A DNA stretch of 64,000 nucleotides from the NCBI GenBank assembly GCA_937870755.1, contig CALMZV010000131.1, positions 33,737-97,736 of the forward strand, given 5' to 3'. Both the position numbers and the translations under genes were made by a program. This document shows, one piece after another, positions 20,801 to 28,045 of this stretch; position 1 is the stretch's first letter, and every line of letters starts with the position of its first letter. Origin of the DNA: an uncultured Methylocystaceae bacterium (lineage in GTDB: Bacteria > Pseudomonadota > Alphaproteobacteria > Rhizobiales > Beijerinckiaceae). The notes below the pieces were generated by a model that was not told the DNA's origin, did no database searches, and saw nothing but the letters and a program-made list of their open reading frames with translations.

Positions 20801-21189
20801 TGGCACGTTCCTGCCGGCAACGATCCTGGTCGCTATTTGCGGAAGCTCTGCAAAGCGACATCGCTGACATTCAGGGCGGCACGACGCGCGAGGGAATTCA
20901 TCTTGGCGCCATGGCCGGTGCGGTCGACCTGTTGCAACGCTGCTTCAGCGGGCTCGAGCTGCGCGGCAACGAACTGCGTTTTCACCCAGCGCTCCCGGAT
21001 GAACTGAAGCGGCTATCGTTCCAGATCCGCTATCGCGGCCATTCGCTCAATGTGGACATTACTGCGGATGAGCTGACGTTGGCGAGCGATGCAAGTGGCG
21101 CCAGGGCAATCACCGTCGCCGTCCTCGACCGGCATATTTCCCTGCGGCCGGGCGATCGCACGAGCGTGCCATTGACTCGTCCCTTGTAA
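17893..21189 (+). CDS. Fusion of beta-phosphoglucomutase (HAD) and GH65 disaccharide phosphorylase
   Basis: A 1098-residue natural fusion. Residues about 15-240 are a HAD-type beta-phosphoglucomutase with the nucleophile motif FDLDGVVTDT and the later VVEDAIAGVAAG. Residues about 290-1090 are a GH65 maltose/trehalose/kojibiose-type phosphorylase: MFPWQSGSDG, the general-acid Glu near 790 in VMGPDEFHD, and LRRTSHGSTLS late. The phosphorylase would split an alpha-glucoside into glucose and beta-glucose-1-phosphate, and the mutase would pass the latter to glucose-6-phosphate in one polypeptide. Which disaccharide is used cannot be decided. Confidence 0.93.
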   Translation: MSGEISSKTSLVPSRFDVAVFDLDGVVTDTARVHFQAWKETFDTFFEMRGRHEGTGFAPFTADDYRRYVDGRPREDAIRAVLAARGAELPEGSACDGPEVESVHGFAKRKDGLFLEHIRSKGVDVYPSTVALIRRLRGLGFKTAIVSASRNCTEVLRSARLEYLFDARVDGHDAATLGLQGKPAPDAFLEAARRLGTAPSRMIVVEDAIAGVAAGHAGGFGVVIGIDRTGDGADLKIAGADVVVADLNQIEIDWDDVLTARRFATKVKPDVHRLDPFIAQSGTATRRPEAAVNPDPWLFSYDGFDPAVEGRRETLFAVGNGYVVTRGAAAEARADDVHYPGTYLAGGYNRLTTQIEGRPVEHEDLVNLPNWLPVTFRIDDGDWFELRGVTILDYRQTLDLKRGLYTRTLRVRDPHGRETSLVEQRFVHMADKHLAAQHVTVRSENWSGRLTVRAMLDGEVVNAGVPRYQQFDGKHLRASAATAIAPDSMLLQAETAQSQLRIAQAARLNVGGNDGVSDIDKRTIEEPARVGYDIIIPMSPGASVAIEKIVALYTSRDRAIADPATAARTAIARAGTFYALLQSHERVWEHLWQHCDLHLLDAETDEAYDAHLAVRLHIFHLLQTASPHSMELDTGIPARGWHGEAYRGHIFWDELFIFPFLILRLPILARSLLLYRYRRLNEARWAAQRAGFRGAMFPWQSGSDGREETDLVYFNPHSGNWIKDNTHLQRHIGPAIAYNVWQYYQATGDAEFLYVYGAEMMFEVARFLVSIAQWNESRGRYDICGVMGPDEFHDRYPGNAAPGLDNNAYTNVMAAWCIARALDLFELLPDERCDELCRSLQIEQEELVRWEHVGRKLYLPFQTDGILSQFEGYDTLREFDWDTYRRKYRNIMRLDLLLEAEGDSPNHYKLSKQADVLMLFYLFSAEELEEIFSRLGYTFEPETIPKTIDYYLRRTSHGSTLSGIAHAWVLARSCRQRSWSLFAEALQSDIADIQGGTTREGIHLGAMAGAVDLLQRCFSGLELRGNELRFHPALPDELKRLSFQIRYRGHSLNVDITADELTLASDASGARAITVAVLDRHISLRPGDRTSVPLTRPL

Positions 21190-21518
21190 CGACGCGAACG
21201 GAGCCCACGCAACCAGTGTGATTTTTACACAAATCGTCTTGCCGGCATCACGGCAGACCAAGAAGGAGAACACGTTGCGACAACCTGAGAATGACCCCAT
21301 CCGGCGCACAACTTTGCGGCACCGATATCGGACCACGTGCGACAAGCGGATCGCAGTTGGGAGCATGGTCATTGACGCCGTGGCCGCCGGGCAGGGATTT
21401 CCGGCGTCACCACTCGTCCCTGGGCTGAGGCGGAATCGCGTGAGTTGCGCAAGCCACCTCTACGACCCCTTCCCGAACTTCTGAAGAATCGAACACGCAG
21501 CGGGCTGACGAGGACGAG
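21190..21518. other. Intergenic gap between GH65 fusion and gltS
   Basis: About 330 bp without a convincing gene. A short open frame exists but lacks a ribosome site and family features. Only a weak TGTG/CACA dyad around a T-run was seen near 21217-21231, too weak to call a terminator. Confidence 0.5.
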
Positions 21519-22730
21519 ATGTTGGGTGAGCGGATACTCGAAATTCATCCCTTTCTCTCGTTCAACATCGCGGTCATGCTGCTTCTGACCGGCAAGGGCA
21601 TTGTTCTGCGATCTTCGCTTCTGCGCCAATACTCCATCCCTGAGCCCGTCGTAGGAGGAGTTCTGTGTGCGGCCTTCGTGGCATTCGTCTATCTTGGATT
21701 TGATCGCCAGATCCGCTTTGGACTTGAAGTCCGTGATTTTCTGCTTCTGGTATTCTTCGCCGGGATCGGGCTGAAGTCCGAGATCGCCACCCTTGCAAAA
21801 GGCGGCCGGCCGCTTGTCATTCTGCTGGCCCTCGCCGCGATATTCATGGTGGCGCAAAATTTCCTGGGGGTGGCGGTTGCGGCGGCTTTTGGGATCAATC
21901 CGCTGGCCGGGCTAATGGCCGGCTCGATTTCATTGACAGGCGGTGTGGGCACAACAGCGGCTTGGGCGCCAATCTTCGTCGGCGATCTCGGCATTTCCAA
22001 TGCCATGGAACTCGGCGTGGCGAGCAACATGGTGGGGCTGATTGCTGCTTGCCTGGTTGGCGGCCCCATTGCCGCCTTCCTGCTACAAAGGCACCAGATC
22101 AAAACCTCCGGAGGCGTCGATCTCGACATCGGCGCACCGCACGACACCATGCCGCAGCTGGACTATTTCGGCGTCCTTTGGGCCATACTTATCCTCAATA
22201 TCACGGTTGTGACCGGTGTCGGCATTGATGCCCTTGTCACGCGCACAGGGCTGAACTTACCAACCTTCGTGAGTTGCCTAGTCGCAGGAATAGTTCTGCG
22301 AAACTTGTCACCGCTCGTCATTCGCACGGAGCCGTCCCGTTATAGCGCAGGAATCTCTCAAGGGCTCGCGCTGATCTCCGATCTATCACTCGGTCTCTTC
22401 CTCACGATGGCGCTGATGGGATTGCAGCTATGGGCCTTGGCCGACGTCTTTAGCTTCATAGTCATCGTGCTCGTCCTTCAGATTATTCTATCGATCACGT
22501 ACACGGCACTGGTCGTTTTCCGAGCGATGGGAAGCGACTACGAAGCCGCGGTCATCTCCGCCGGATTCGGCGGCATCACGTTGGGTTCGACCGCAACTGC
22601 AATCGCCAACATGACGGCTGTTACGCAGCAGCACGGCGCCGCTCACCGCGCCTTCATCATCGTGCCAGTGGTCTGTGGCTTCTTCATCGACATCGTCAAT
22701 GCGCTGGTCATTACTGCCTTCGTGAATTAG
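21519..22730 (+). CDS. gltS: Sodium/glutamate symporter (GltS family)
   Basis: Inner-membrane Na+-coupled glutamate carrier of 403 residues, typical for GltS. Two inverted halves are visible: the first with IPEPVVGG and the re-entrant glycine-rich LTGGVGTTAAWAP, the second with GFGGITLGSTATAIANM. About ten hydrophobic segments are present. It stands alone, 330 bp after the GH65 fusion and 75 bp before the MFS gene, on the same strand. Confidence 0.92.
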   Translation: MLGERILEIHPFLSFNIAVMLLLTGKGIVLRSSLLRQYSIPEPVVGGVLCAAFVAFVYLGFDRQIRFGLEVRDFLLLVFFAGIGLKSEIATLAKGGRPLVILLALAAIFMVAQNFLGVAVAAAFGINPLAGLMAGSISLTGGVGTTAAWAPIFVGDLGISNAMELGVASNMVGLIAACLVGGPIAAFLLQRHQIKTSGGVDLDIGAPHDTMPQLDYFGVLWAILILNITVVTGVGIDALVTRTGLNLPTFVSCLVAGIVLRNLSPLVIRTEPSRYSAGISQGLALISDLSLGLFLTMALMGLQLWALADVFSFIVIVLVLQIILSITYTALVVFRAMGSDYEAAVISAGFGGITLGSTATAIANMTAVTQQHGAAHRAFIIVPVVCGFFIDIVNALVITAFVN

Positions 22731-22805
22731 CGCCAGCGCATATCATCACATCACACAAACACCATGGCGGCACATAGCTGAATCCACCAAGACTCAAAGG
22801 ACCTT

Positions 22806-24083
22806 ATGTTGAGATTCAGTGCTATCCTTCCGATCACCGCCATCATCATAGGCATCGCCATCGTCCAGCTTGCCAACGGCTTTCTCGGCACACTCGTGTC
22901 CATGAGCAGCGCTGCCGCAGGGTTTTCTCCGGCGGTCATGGGCATCGTGCTGGCGGCGTATTTTGGCGGCTACACGATCGGTGCGGCCACCATGGCATCC
23001 CTGCTGCAACGAGTCGGCCATATTCGACTCTTCGCTGCACTCGCAGGGCTGGTGGCAGCTTCCATCGCCCTTCAGCCTATGCTGATCGGACCGCTGGCAT
23101 GGATCGTGATCAGAATTGTCACCGGTCTAGGTTGCGCTGGCCTGTTCATCGCAGCGGAGAGCTGGCTGAACGCTACCGCGGAGCCACAGAGCCGCGGGTC
23201 CATCTTCGCCATCTACATGGTCGCCACCAACGCATGCTTCGGTGCAGGTCAGTTCCTTCTCAATATGCCGGCTCCGGGTGGATTCGAGCTGTTTTCGCTG
23301 GCCGCTGCGTTATTTTGCTTGGCACTAGTGCCGGTATCGTTGACGCGTTCGGCTCAGCCTAAGCTCGTCCAAAGCCCGCGCCTGCGCCTGAAGGAACTGC
23401 GGCGGCTTGCCCCGGTGGCTTTCGCCGGTTGCGTGACCACGGGTCTCGTCAGCAGCACCTTCTACAGCCTGCTCCCAGCCTATGCGCAGACGCAAGGAGT
23501 TCCAGACAGCTCCGTGTCCACGTTTATCGCGACCGCTGTCTTTGGGGGCTTGGCCTTCCAGGTGCCCGTGGGGAGGCTGTCAGATCGTTTCGACCGGCGC
23601 CTAGTCGCGGCCCTTTTAGCTGGCGGGCTCCTCGTGGCCGCGCTCTTCATCGCGATGCTGTCCTTGAGCAATGGCCTCATCTTCCTAGTCACATTCCTGC
23701 TTGGCGGCTTTATGTCGACTATCTATCCGGTATGCGTCGCACATGCGCACGACCGTGTCGAACCCGACAAAGTCTTAGCCGTCAGTGGGCAGCTCATCCT
23801 CATACACGGTATCGCGTCGTTTTTCGGTCCGATCATCGGGACAACGATTTTGGGTCAGGCCGGAATTGGCGGGGTCTATGTCTTCATGGCCGTGGTGGCT
23901 GGCCTGTTCGTTGCAGCAGCGATTTGGCGTGCCTTCTGGGTGGAAGCCCCCGAGCAGAAGGAACGACCTTTCGTAATCCTGACTGAACGAATGGGCCAGC
24001 CCCTGGCACATGTGGCCGACGAGGAGAAGGTTACGGGCAATGAGGCCGGCCCAGCAAACGAAGATGAGGTACCCGTTCGGTAA
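22806..24083 (+). CDS. MFS transporter
   Basis: Major facilitator of 425 residues with twelve predicted hydrophobic segments. A motif A-like loop follows TM8 in GRLSDRFDRRLVAALL, and a conserved TM5 region reads LFIAAESWLNATAEPQSRG. The pattern resembles the YcaD/UMF-type subgroup, whose substrates are poorly known. It is the last gene before the conjugation region. Its codon use looks less GC-rich than that of the tra genes, so a module boundary may lie just after it. Confidence 0.88.
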   Translation: MLRFSAILPITAIIIGIAIVQLANGFLGTLVSMSSAAAGFSPAVMGIVLAAYFGGYTIGAATMASLLQRVGHIRLFAALAGLVAASIALQPMLIGPLAWIVIRIVTGLGCAGLFIAAESWLNATAEPQSRGSIFAIYMVATNACFGAGQFLLNMPAPGGFELFSLAAALFCLALVPVSLTRSAQPKLVQSPRLRLKELRRLAPVAFAGCVTTGLVSSTFYSLLPAYAQTQGVPDSSVSTFIATAVFGGLAFQVPVGRLSDRFDRRLVAALLAGGLLVAALFIAMLSLSNGLIFLVTFLLGGFMSTIYPVCVAHAHDRVEPDKVLAVSGQLILIHGIASFFGPIIGTTILGQAGIGGVYVFMAVVAGLFVAAAIWRAFWVEAPEQKERPFVILTERMGQPLAHVADEEKVTGNEAGPANEDEVPVR

Positions 24084-24185
24084 CACGCCGGCTGGCACGG
24101 CGACGACGAGGCGCAACGGGGACTTACCGGGCGCATCAAAAACCGAGCGGGAATCCGCCCACGGCCCGGAGGAGGTCGCTAAGGA

Positions 24186-24905
24186 ATGGAAGACAGCATT
24201 GTTCTGGACAAAGAAATGGACGGCCTCATGGAGGCGGTCGAACTCTCGCAGGACGAAGGCACGCTCAAGCAGACGCTGCGCAACTTCAGCGTCGCGCTCG
24301 GCTTCAACCGCTTCGCCTATCTAAATGTCCGCGGCGACGACGTTCGTGCCTTGTCGAACTACCATCCCGAATGGCAACGCATCTATCTGGAGAAGAACTA
24401 CACGGCGATCGACCCGGTCGTCGTCTCGGCCAGGCGCTCGATGCAGGTCTTCAACTGGTCGCAGGAAGAGAATGCGGGTACAGCCCCTGAGACGGTCCGA
24501 TTCTTCGGCGAGGCCGCCGAATTTGGAATCCGCAGCGGTCTTTCAATCCCGGTGCGCGGCAGCTTCGGCAGGATGGCGATGCTGACGCTTGCATCTGACC
24601 GCCCACGCTCCGACTTCGCACGTGTGCGCGATCCTGTCCATGCGATAACGGCCGTCGCCTTCGTGCATATCCGCCTCAATCATCTCCTGACGTCGCGTCG
24701 CAAGAACTCCGTTGTCGAGCTGACGCCGCGAGAGGCGCACTGCATTGCCTGGGCATCACTCGGAAAGACGAAAGCTGAGACCGCGGCGCTACTCGGCATC
24801 AAGGAGAAGACGGTGCGCTTCTACACGGAGTCGGCGTTCGCGAAGCTCGGCGCCGTGAATATCACCCACGCCGTCCGGCTCGCCATCGAGAACGGGTTGA
24901 TCTGA
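24186..24905 (+). CDS. traR: TraR-type quorum-sensing regulator (LuxR family)
   Basis: LuxR-family activator expected to bind an acyl-homoserine lactone and switch on conjugation genes. The N-terminal autoinducer domain keeps Tyr59, Trp63, Tyr67, Asp76 and Trp91, which align one-for-one (+6) with the TraR ligand-contact residues Tyr53, Trp57, Tyr61, Asp70 and Trp85. The FGIRSGLSIPV block is also as in TraR. A LuxR helix-turn-helix ends the protein (LTPREAHCIAWASLGKTKAE...). The convergent neighbour is traM, and traH follows. No traI is in the window. Confidence 0.93.
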   Translation: MEDSIVLDKEMDGLMEAVELSQDEGTLKQTLRNFSVALGFNRFAYLNVRGDDVRALSNYHPEWQRIYLEKNYTAIDPVVVSARRSMQVFNWSQEENAGTAPETVRFFGEAAEFGIRSGLSIPVRGSFGRMAMLTLASDRPRSDFARVRDPVHAITAVAFVHIRLNHLLTSRRKNSVVELTPREAHCIAWASLGKTKAETAALLGIKEKTVRFYTESAFAKLGAVNITHAVRLAIENGLI

Positions 24906-24918
24906 ACGTCTTCCGAAG

Positions 24919-24938
24919 GCATCCGGTTATCAGGATGC
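24919..24938. terminator. Weak hairpin between convergent traR and traM
   Basis: GCATCC at 24919-24924 pairs with GGATGC at 24933-24938 across 8 nt, right between the two converging stop codons. There is no T-run, so a shared terminator is only possible. Confidence 0.3.
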
Positions 24939-25241
24939 GGGCACGTTCGGGATATGGCCGAGGCGTTCGACCAGAGTCGCGACGACCATCTGCTGTGCGC
25001 GCGACGCCAGCATCAGCTTTGTGTATTCGTCGTGAAGCTCTGTCGCCCGGTTCGTCGCAGCATCGGCTGACTTCCAGGCGTGAAAGGCAGCTTCGGCTTT
25101 GGCGACTGCTTCTCTATGCTCACGGATCGCCTCGACCGTCAGCTTTTCGATTTCGTCTTTGGCGAGCGGCGCGATGAGATTCGCCATTGTCGTTGCCGCA
25201 TCCGCACCACTCAACCCGTCCGTTTCCTTACCGCTAACCAT
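24930..25241 (-). CDS. traM: TraM-like antiactivator of TraR
   Basis: A 103-residue all-helical protein that matches Agrobacterium TraM in length and pattern. The helix EIEKLTVEAIREHREAVAKA corresponds to the TraM helix containing AIRTHR, and the C-terminal LVERLGHIPNV corresponds to the TraM end with ILGFIPKV (compared from memory). TraM binds TraR and blocks DNA binding until the signal is high. Its convergent position next to traR, with stops 24 bp apart, supports the call. Confidence 0.88.
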   Translation of the reverse strand: MVSGKETDGLSGADAATTMANLIAPLAKDEIEKLTVEAIREHREAVAKAEAAFHAWKSADAATNRATELHDEYTKLMLASRAQQMVVATLVERLGHIPNVPAS

Positions 25242-25302
25242 CGTCTTCCAGTCGGTCAGGTCCAGCGGTGCGCCCCCGCAGACGTTAATCCTGTGAACCC
25301 AA

Positions 25303-25533
25303 GCCGGGGGTTGGAAATCCGTTACGAACGGACCCTGTGACCTTTAGCACCGGAGCGCCTGGACATACGTCACAGGCCCCCGGCCATTGGCCAGAGGATT
25401 CCGGTGCCATTTCGGTCGGCACCGACCGTCGTAATGGGGTTTCCAAGCCCCGAGCAGCGCGTACTGCCTGCCGGGCTTATAGGCGGTGACGACGGTCGAT
25501 GCCAGCAGCAAGCTGCTGCGGCAGGGATTTTTA
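25303..25533 (+). ncRNA. Candidate structured RNA between traM and traH
   Basis: Nested perfect stems are visible. P1 is GCCGGGGG (25303-25310) with CCCCCGGC (25377-25384). P2 is CCTGTGAC (25334-25341) with GTCACAGG (25369-25376), directly stacked on P1. P3 is hairpin TCCGTT-ACG-AACGGA (25318-25332). Further hairpins are CGGTGCC/GGCACCG (25402-25424) and GGGGTT/AGCCCC (25436-25451, with a G-U pair only on the + strand). A final CCTGCC...GGCAGG arm (25467-25525) enclosing CAGCAG/CTGCTG is followed by TTTTT at 25528-25532. I do not recognise a family. It could instead be the leader of traM on the minus strand. Confidence 0.4.
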
Positions 25534-25739
25534 GGAGTGGGGATTCACCTCGACGGTGCGCTGACGTCGACGACGCGCGAGCTGGTTGTACCTAAAGCCC
25601 GCATACTGGCCGGATTCGCAAGCACGATATTGCTCCGCCGGAAATCTCGGCCATGACTTCGCAAACTTGACGCCTTCTAAACTCTGACGATGCTTCCGCA
25701 TCATTGCAACGATTCGAAAGCACTATCACAGGCTTGCTG
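25534..25739. other. Gap before traH stop
   Basis: About 200 bp with no supported gene, repeat or clear hairpin. It would hold the 3' end of the traAFBH transcript. Confidence 0.4.
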
Positions 25740-26345
25740 TCAGTCACCTTTCTTAGGTGCGCCGCCGATCCCCGAGAGGTCGATGCGGATGCCGGCGCGG
25801 TTCGGATCGGTCTTGGCCTGTTGCGACTCCCGCGGGGCCGGACCTGGTTGATCCGCCGTCGCCGGCGGATCGTCGGCGCGCGGCGCCGCCGCGGTCGCGG
25901 GACCAGGATCTGGCGCCGAGAAGACGGCGACCCCTTCGAACGAGCCCGTGCGCCAGGCGAGAATCGCGTCGTCGAAAGCCTCGTCGGGCTCGGCGCCATA
26001 CCATTTGACGACGATGCGATAGACCTTGCCGAACAGCGCGGTCCCTATGCGGATGTTCTTGCAGGAGTCGAGGAGATCAGCAGAGAGCTGCGCGACGTCG
26101 GTGACGCCGACGCCGGCCGGGTACTGCGTCACGCCGACGCGCACAACGGCCTGCCCGACGTAACGGCGCATGAGCGCCATCGCATCCTCGGACGATTTCG
26201 GCGGCGGCACCAGGATCACGCGATCGCCGGCGCGCACAGTGACCGCGAGCGGATCGGGCGAACCCGCGGCCGCGATGAATTTCTCGACGATCGCCGGCTT
26301 CAGGCCGGGATCGGCGCATTGCTGAATCATCGCGGCATCCACCAT
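25740..26345 (-). CDS. traH: Conjugal transfer protein TraH
   Basis: A 201-residue protein of the rhizobial TraH family, last gene of the traA-traF-traB-traH run. The N-terminal two thirds is a compact domain (MIQQCADPGLKPAIVEKFI; VGVTQYPAGVGV; IRIGTALFGKVYRIVVKWYG). It resembles a lytic-transglycosylase-adjacent fold only vaguely, so no activity is claimed. The tail is low-complexity, rich in A, P and D. A GAGGAGAA ribosome site precedes the ATG, 10 bp after traB. Confidence 0.82.
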   Translation of the reverse strand: MVDAAMIQQCADPGLKPAIVEKFIAAAGSPDPLAVTVRAGDRVILVPPPKSSEDAMALMRRYVGQAVVRVGVTQYPAGVGVTDVAQLSADLLDSCKNIRIGTALFGKVYRIVVKWYGAEPDEAFDDAILAWRTGSFEGVAVFSAPDPGPATAAAPRADDPPATADQPGPAPRESQQAKTDPNRAGIRIDLSGIGGAPKKGD

Positions 26346-26355
26346 CGTCTTCTCC

Positions 26356-27591
26356 TCACAGATTGAAAGCGGTCACGAGCGGACGATCGAACAGCCGCGA
26401 CCAGGCCTGCACGCTGGCGCGCTGAATGCCCACAATGCTGGTGCCGGCCGTCCACCATCCATTGCCGGTCGCGACGATGACGTCGGGCGCGTGCAGCATC
26501 GACTGCAGCACCGGCCACAGGAGGAGCTGCTCGTAGCAAATCAGCGGCGCGAGCCGCCTGCCCTGCACCGTGACGACGGGGTTGGCGAACAGGTGCGCCC
26601 GCGCGCTGCCGCCTTTGCCGAACCATGCGAGCCAGGGCTGCCACATCGACACCGGGACGGGCATGCGCTCGCGATAGACGATGCGGGGTTCATCATCGCC
26701 GATCTCGACCAGGACATTGTCGTAACCCTGCCGATCGACGACGGCGGCGCCGGCGATGACGACGATGCCGGCGCCTCGCAGGGCATCGTTCCAGAACCGC
26801 TCGACCGTCGGCGTCCACAGGCCGAGGGTGCTTTCCGGCATCACCACGATCTTGCCGCCGCTTTCGGCGCGGCGCCGCACCTTCGCCAGAAGCTCGCGAT
26901 GCTGCTCGAGATCGGTGCGCCGCCCGAGCGCCGCCCCCATCGTCATATCCACGCCGGTCCATGCGTCGGGCACCGACGGCGTCGTCCAGCTTGCGGCGGA
27001 CCAGAGCCAGGCGGCGCACAGGGCCGCCGCCGCGGCTGGCCACATTCTGGTGGTCAAGGCCAGCATGCCGCCGGCGGCGGCCGCCAGCCCCGTCCAGCCC
27101 CATCCCGGAAACAGAACGCCGGCCGCTGTCAGGGGATGGGCCCAGCCCACGATCCCGAGCGGCGGGACGGCCATCAGGATTGACGCCGCCCCGAACCGCC
27201 CTGCCCGTCTCCATCCCGGCCGCGGCGACCACAGGGCGGCATAGGCGCCGACGAAGGCGAGCGACGCGCCGATCCAGAGCACGCCGCCCCACAGCAGGCC
27301 GGACCCGTAGAAATTGGCGACGCCCTGCGGCAGGCCGCGAGAGGCGGCGAGGAAATAGGCGACCGCGATGGCCGCCGCGACGATGCGGGTCGGCGCTATC
27401 CCCCACAGCGCCGGGAAGGCCATCGCCAGCGGCAAGGCGAGGGTCCGGTCGCCCCAGGCCAGCGTGCCCACCACGGCCGCGCCGAGGACCAGAGCGGCCG
27501 CCTGCACGGGGTCAGGGATCGAAGGTGGCGACCGGCCGTGCGAGCCCGAGGAGTCCGGCGGCAGGGACCGGCCCGAAATACCGTGAGTCAT
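26356..27591 (-). CDS. traB: Conjugal transfer protein TraB (membrane nitrilase-fold)
   Basis: Ti-type TraB, related to apolipoprotein N-acyltransferases. Five or so N-terminal hydrophobic segments (AAALVLGAAVVGTLAW; RIVAAAIAVAYFLAAS) lead to a carbon-nitrogen hydrolase domain from about residue 190. That domain has a glutamate region VVMPESTLG and the cysteine region LICYEQLLLWP. The ATG for MTHGISGR was taken as start, giving an 80-nt overlap with traF as seen in compact tra operons. TraB raises transfer efficiency in Ti plasmids; its substrate is unclear. Confidence 0.85.
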   Translation of the reverse strand: MTHGISGRSLPPDSSGSHGRSPPSIPDPVQAAALVLGAAVVGTLAWGDRTLALPLAMAFPALWGIAPTRIVAAAIAVAYFLAASRGLPQGVANFYGSGLLWGGVLWIGASLAFVGAYAALWSPRPGWRRAGRFGAASILMAVPPLGIVGWAHPLTAAGVLFPGWGWTGLAAAAGGMLALTTRMWPAAAAALCAAWLWSAASWTTPSVPDAWTGVDMTMGAALGRRTDLEQHRELLAKVRRRAESGGKIVVMPESTLGLWTPTVERFWNDALRGAGIVVIAGAAVVDRQGYDNVLVEIGDDEPRIVYRERMPVPVSMWQPWLAWFGKGGSARAHLFANPVVTVQGRRLAPLICYEQLLLWPVLQSMLHAPDVIVATGNGWWTAGTSIVGIQRASVQAWSRLFDRPLVTAFNL

Positions 27592-28045
27592 AGGAGCCTT
27601 CGAAATCGGAGTGGAGATAGAGATGCCCGTCCGGCACGACGCCGCCGGCATAGGCCGCGAGCGCCCTGCCCTCGGCGTCGACGCCGTGGATCTCGGAATG
27701 GTGCAGCGGACGCCCGTCGATCATCACCGAGCGGTCGATCGTGATGATCTGGCCCGGGAGGGCGGCGACGGTCTTGATGAGAGGACTTGCGCGGCCCGGA
27801 CACACGCCGCCGCGGACATAGCCGCGCGCGAGCCCCGTGGAGAGCGCTGGGCCCTGCGGTATGCAGATGAAGACACGATCGCCGACGGCGATGGGCGCCT
27901 CCGCGGCGACGATGCGCCAGAGGCCGAGCGGATAGCTCCGCGTGAAATTCAGGCGATAGCCGCCCCACCAGCCCGTCGCGGCGACGGCGGCGATGGCCGC
28001 CGCGCCGAGAGCGAGGACGAGAAGCGGCCGCCGGGCACGCGTCAT
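27512..28045 (-). CDS. traF: Conjugal transfer peptidase TraF (S26 family)
   Basis: A 177-residue signal-peptidase-like protein that matures the conjugative pilin by cyclisation in Ti/RP4-type systems. After an N-terminal membrane helix (LLVLALGAAAIAAVAATG) comes the serine block NFTRSYPLGLWR (Ser in RSYPLG). The general-base lysine block follows (PLIKTVAALPGQ). Its start overlaps traA by 4 bp. The trb pilin that it would process is not in this window. Confidence 0.92.
   Translation of the reverse strand: MTRARRPLLVLALGAAAIAAVAATGWWGGYRLNFTRSYPLGLWRIVAAEAPIAVGDRVFICIPQGPALSTGLARGYVRGGVCPGRASPLIKTVAALPGQIITIDRSVMIDGRPLHHSEIHGVDAEGRALAAYAGGVVPDGHLYLHSDFEGSYDSRYFGPVPAAGLLGLARPVATFDP

Noticed and set aside
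25242..25739. tRNA gene or attachment site at the left edge of the transfer region
   Set aside because: The hairpins do not make a cloverleaf and no CCA-type 3' end or direct repeat partner was seen.
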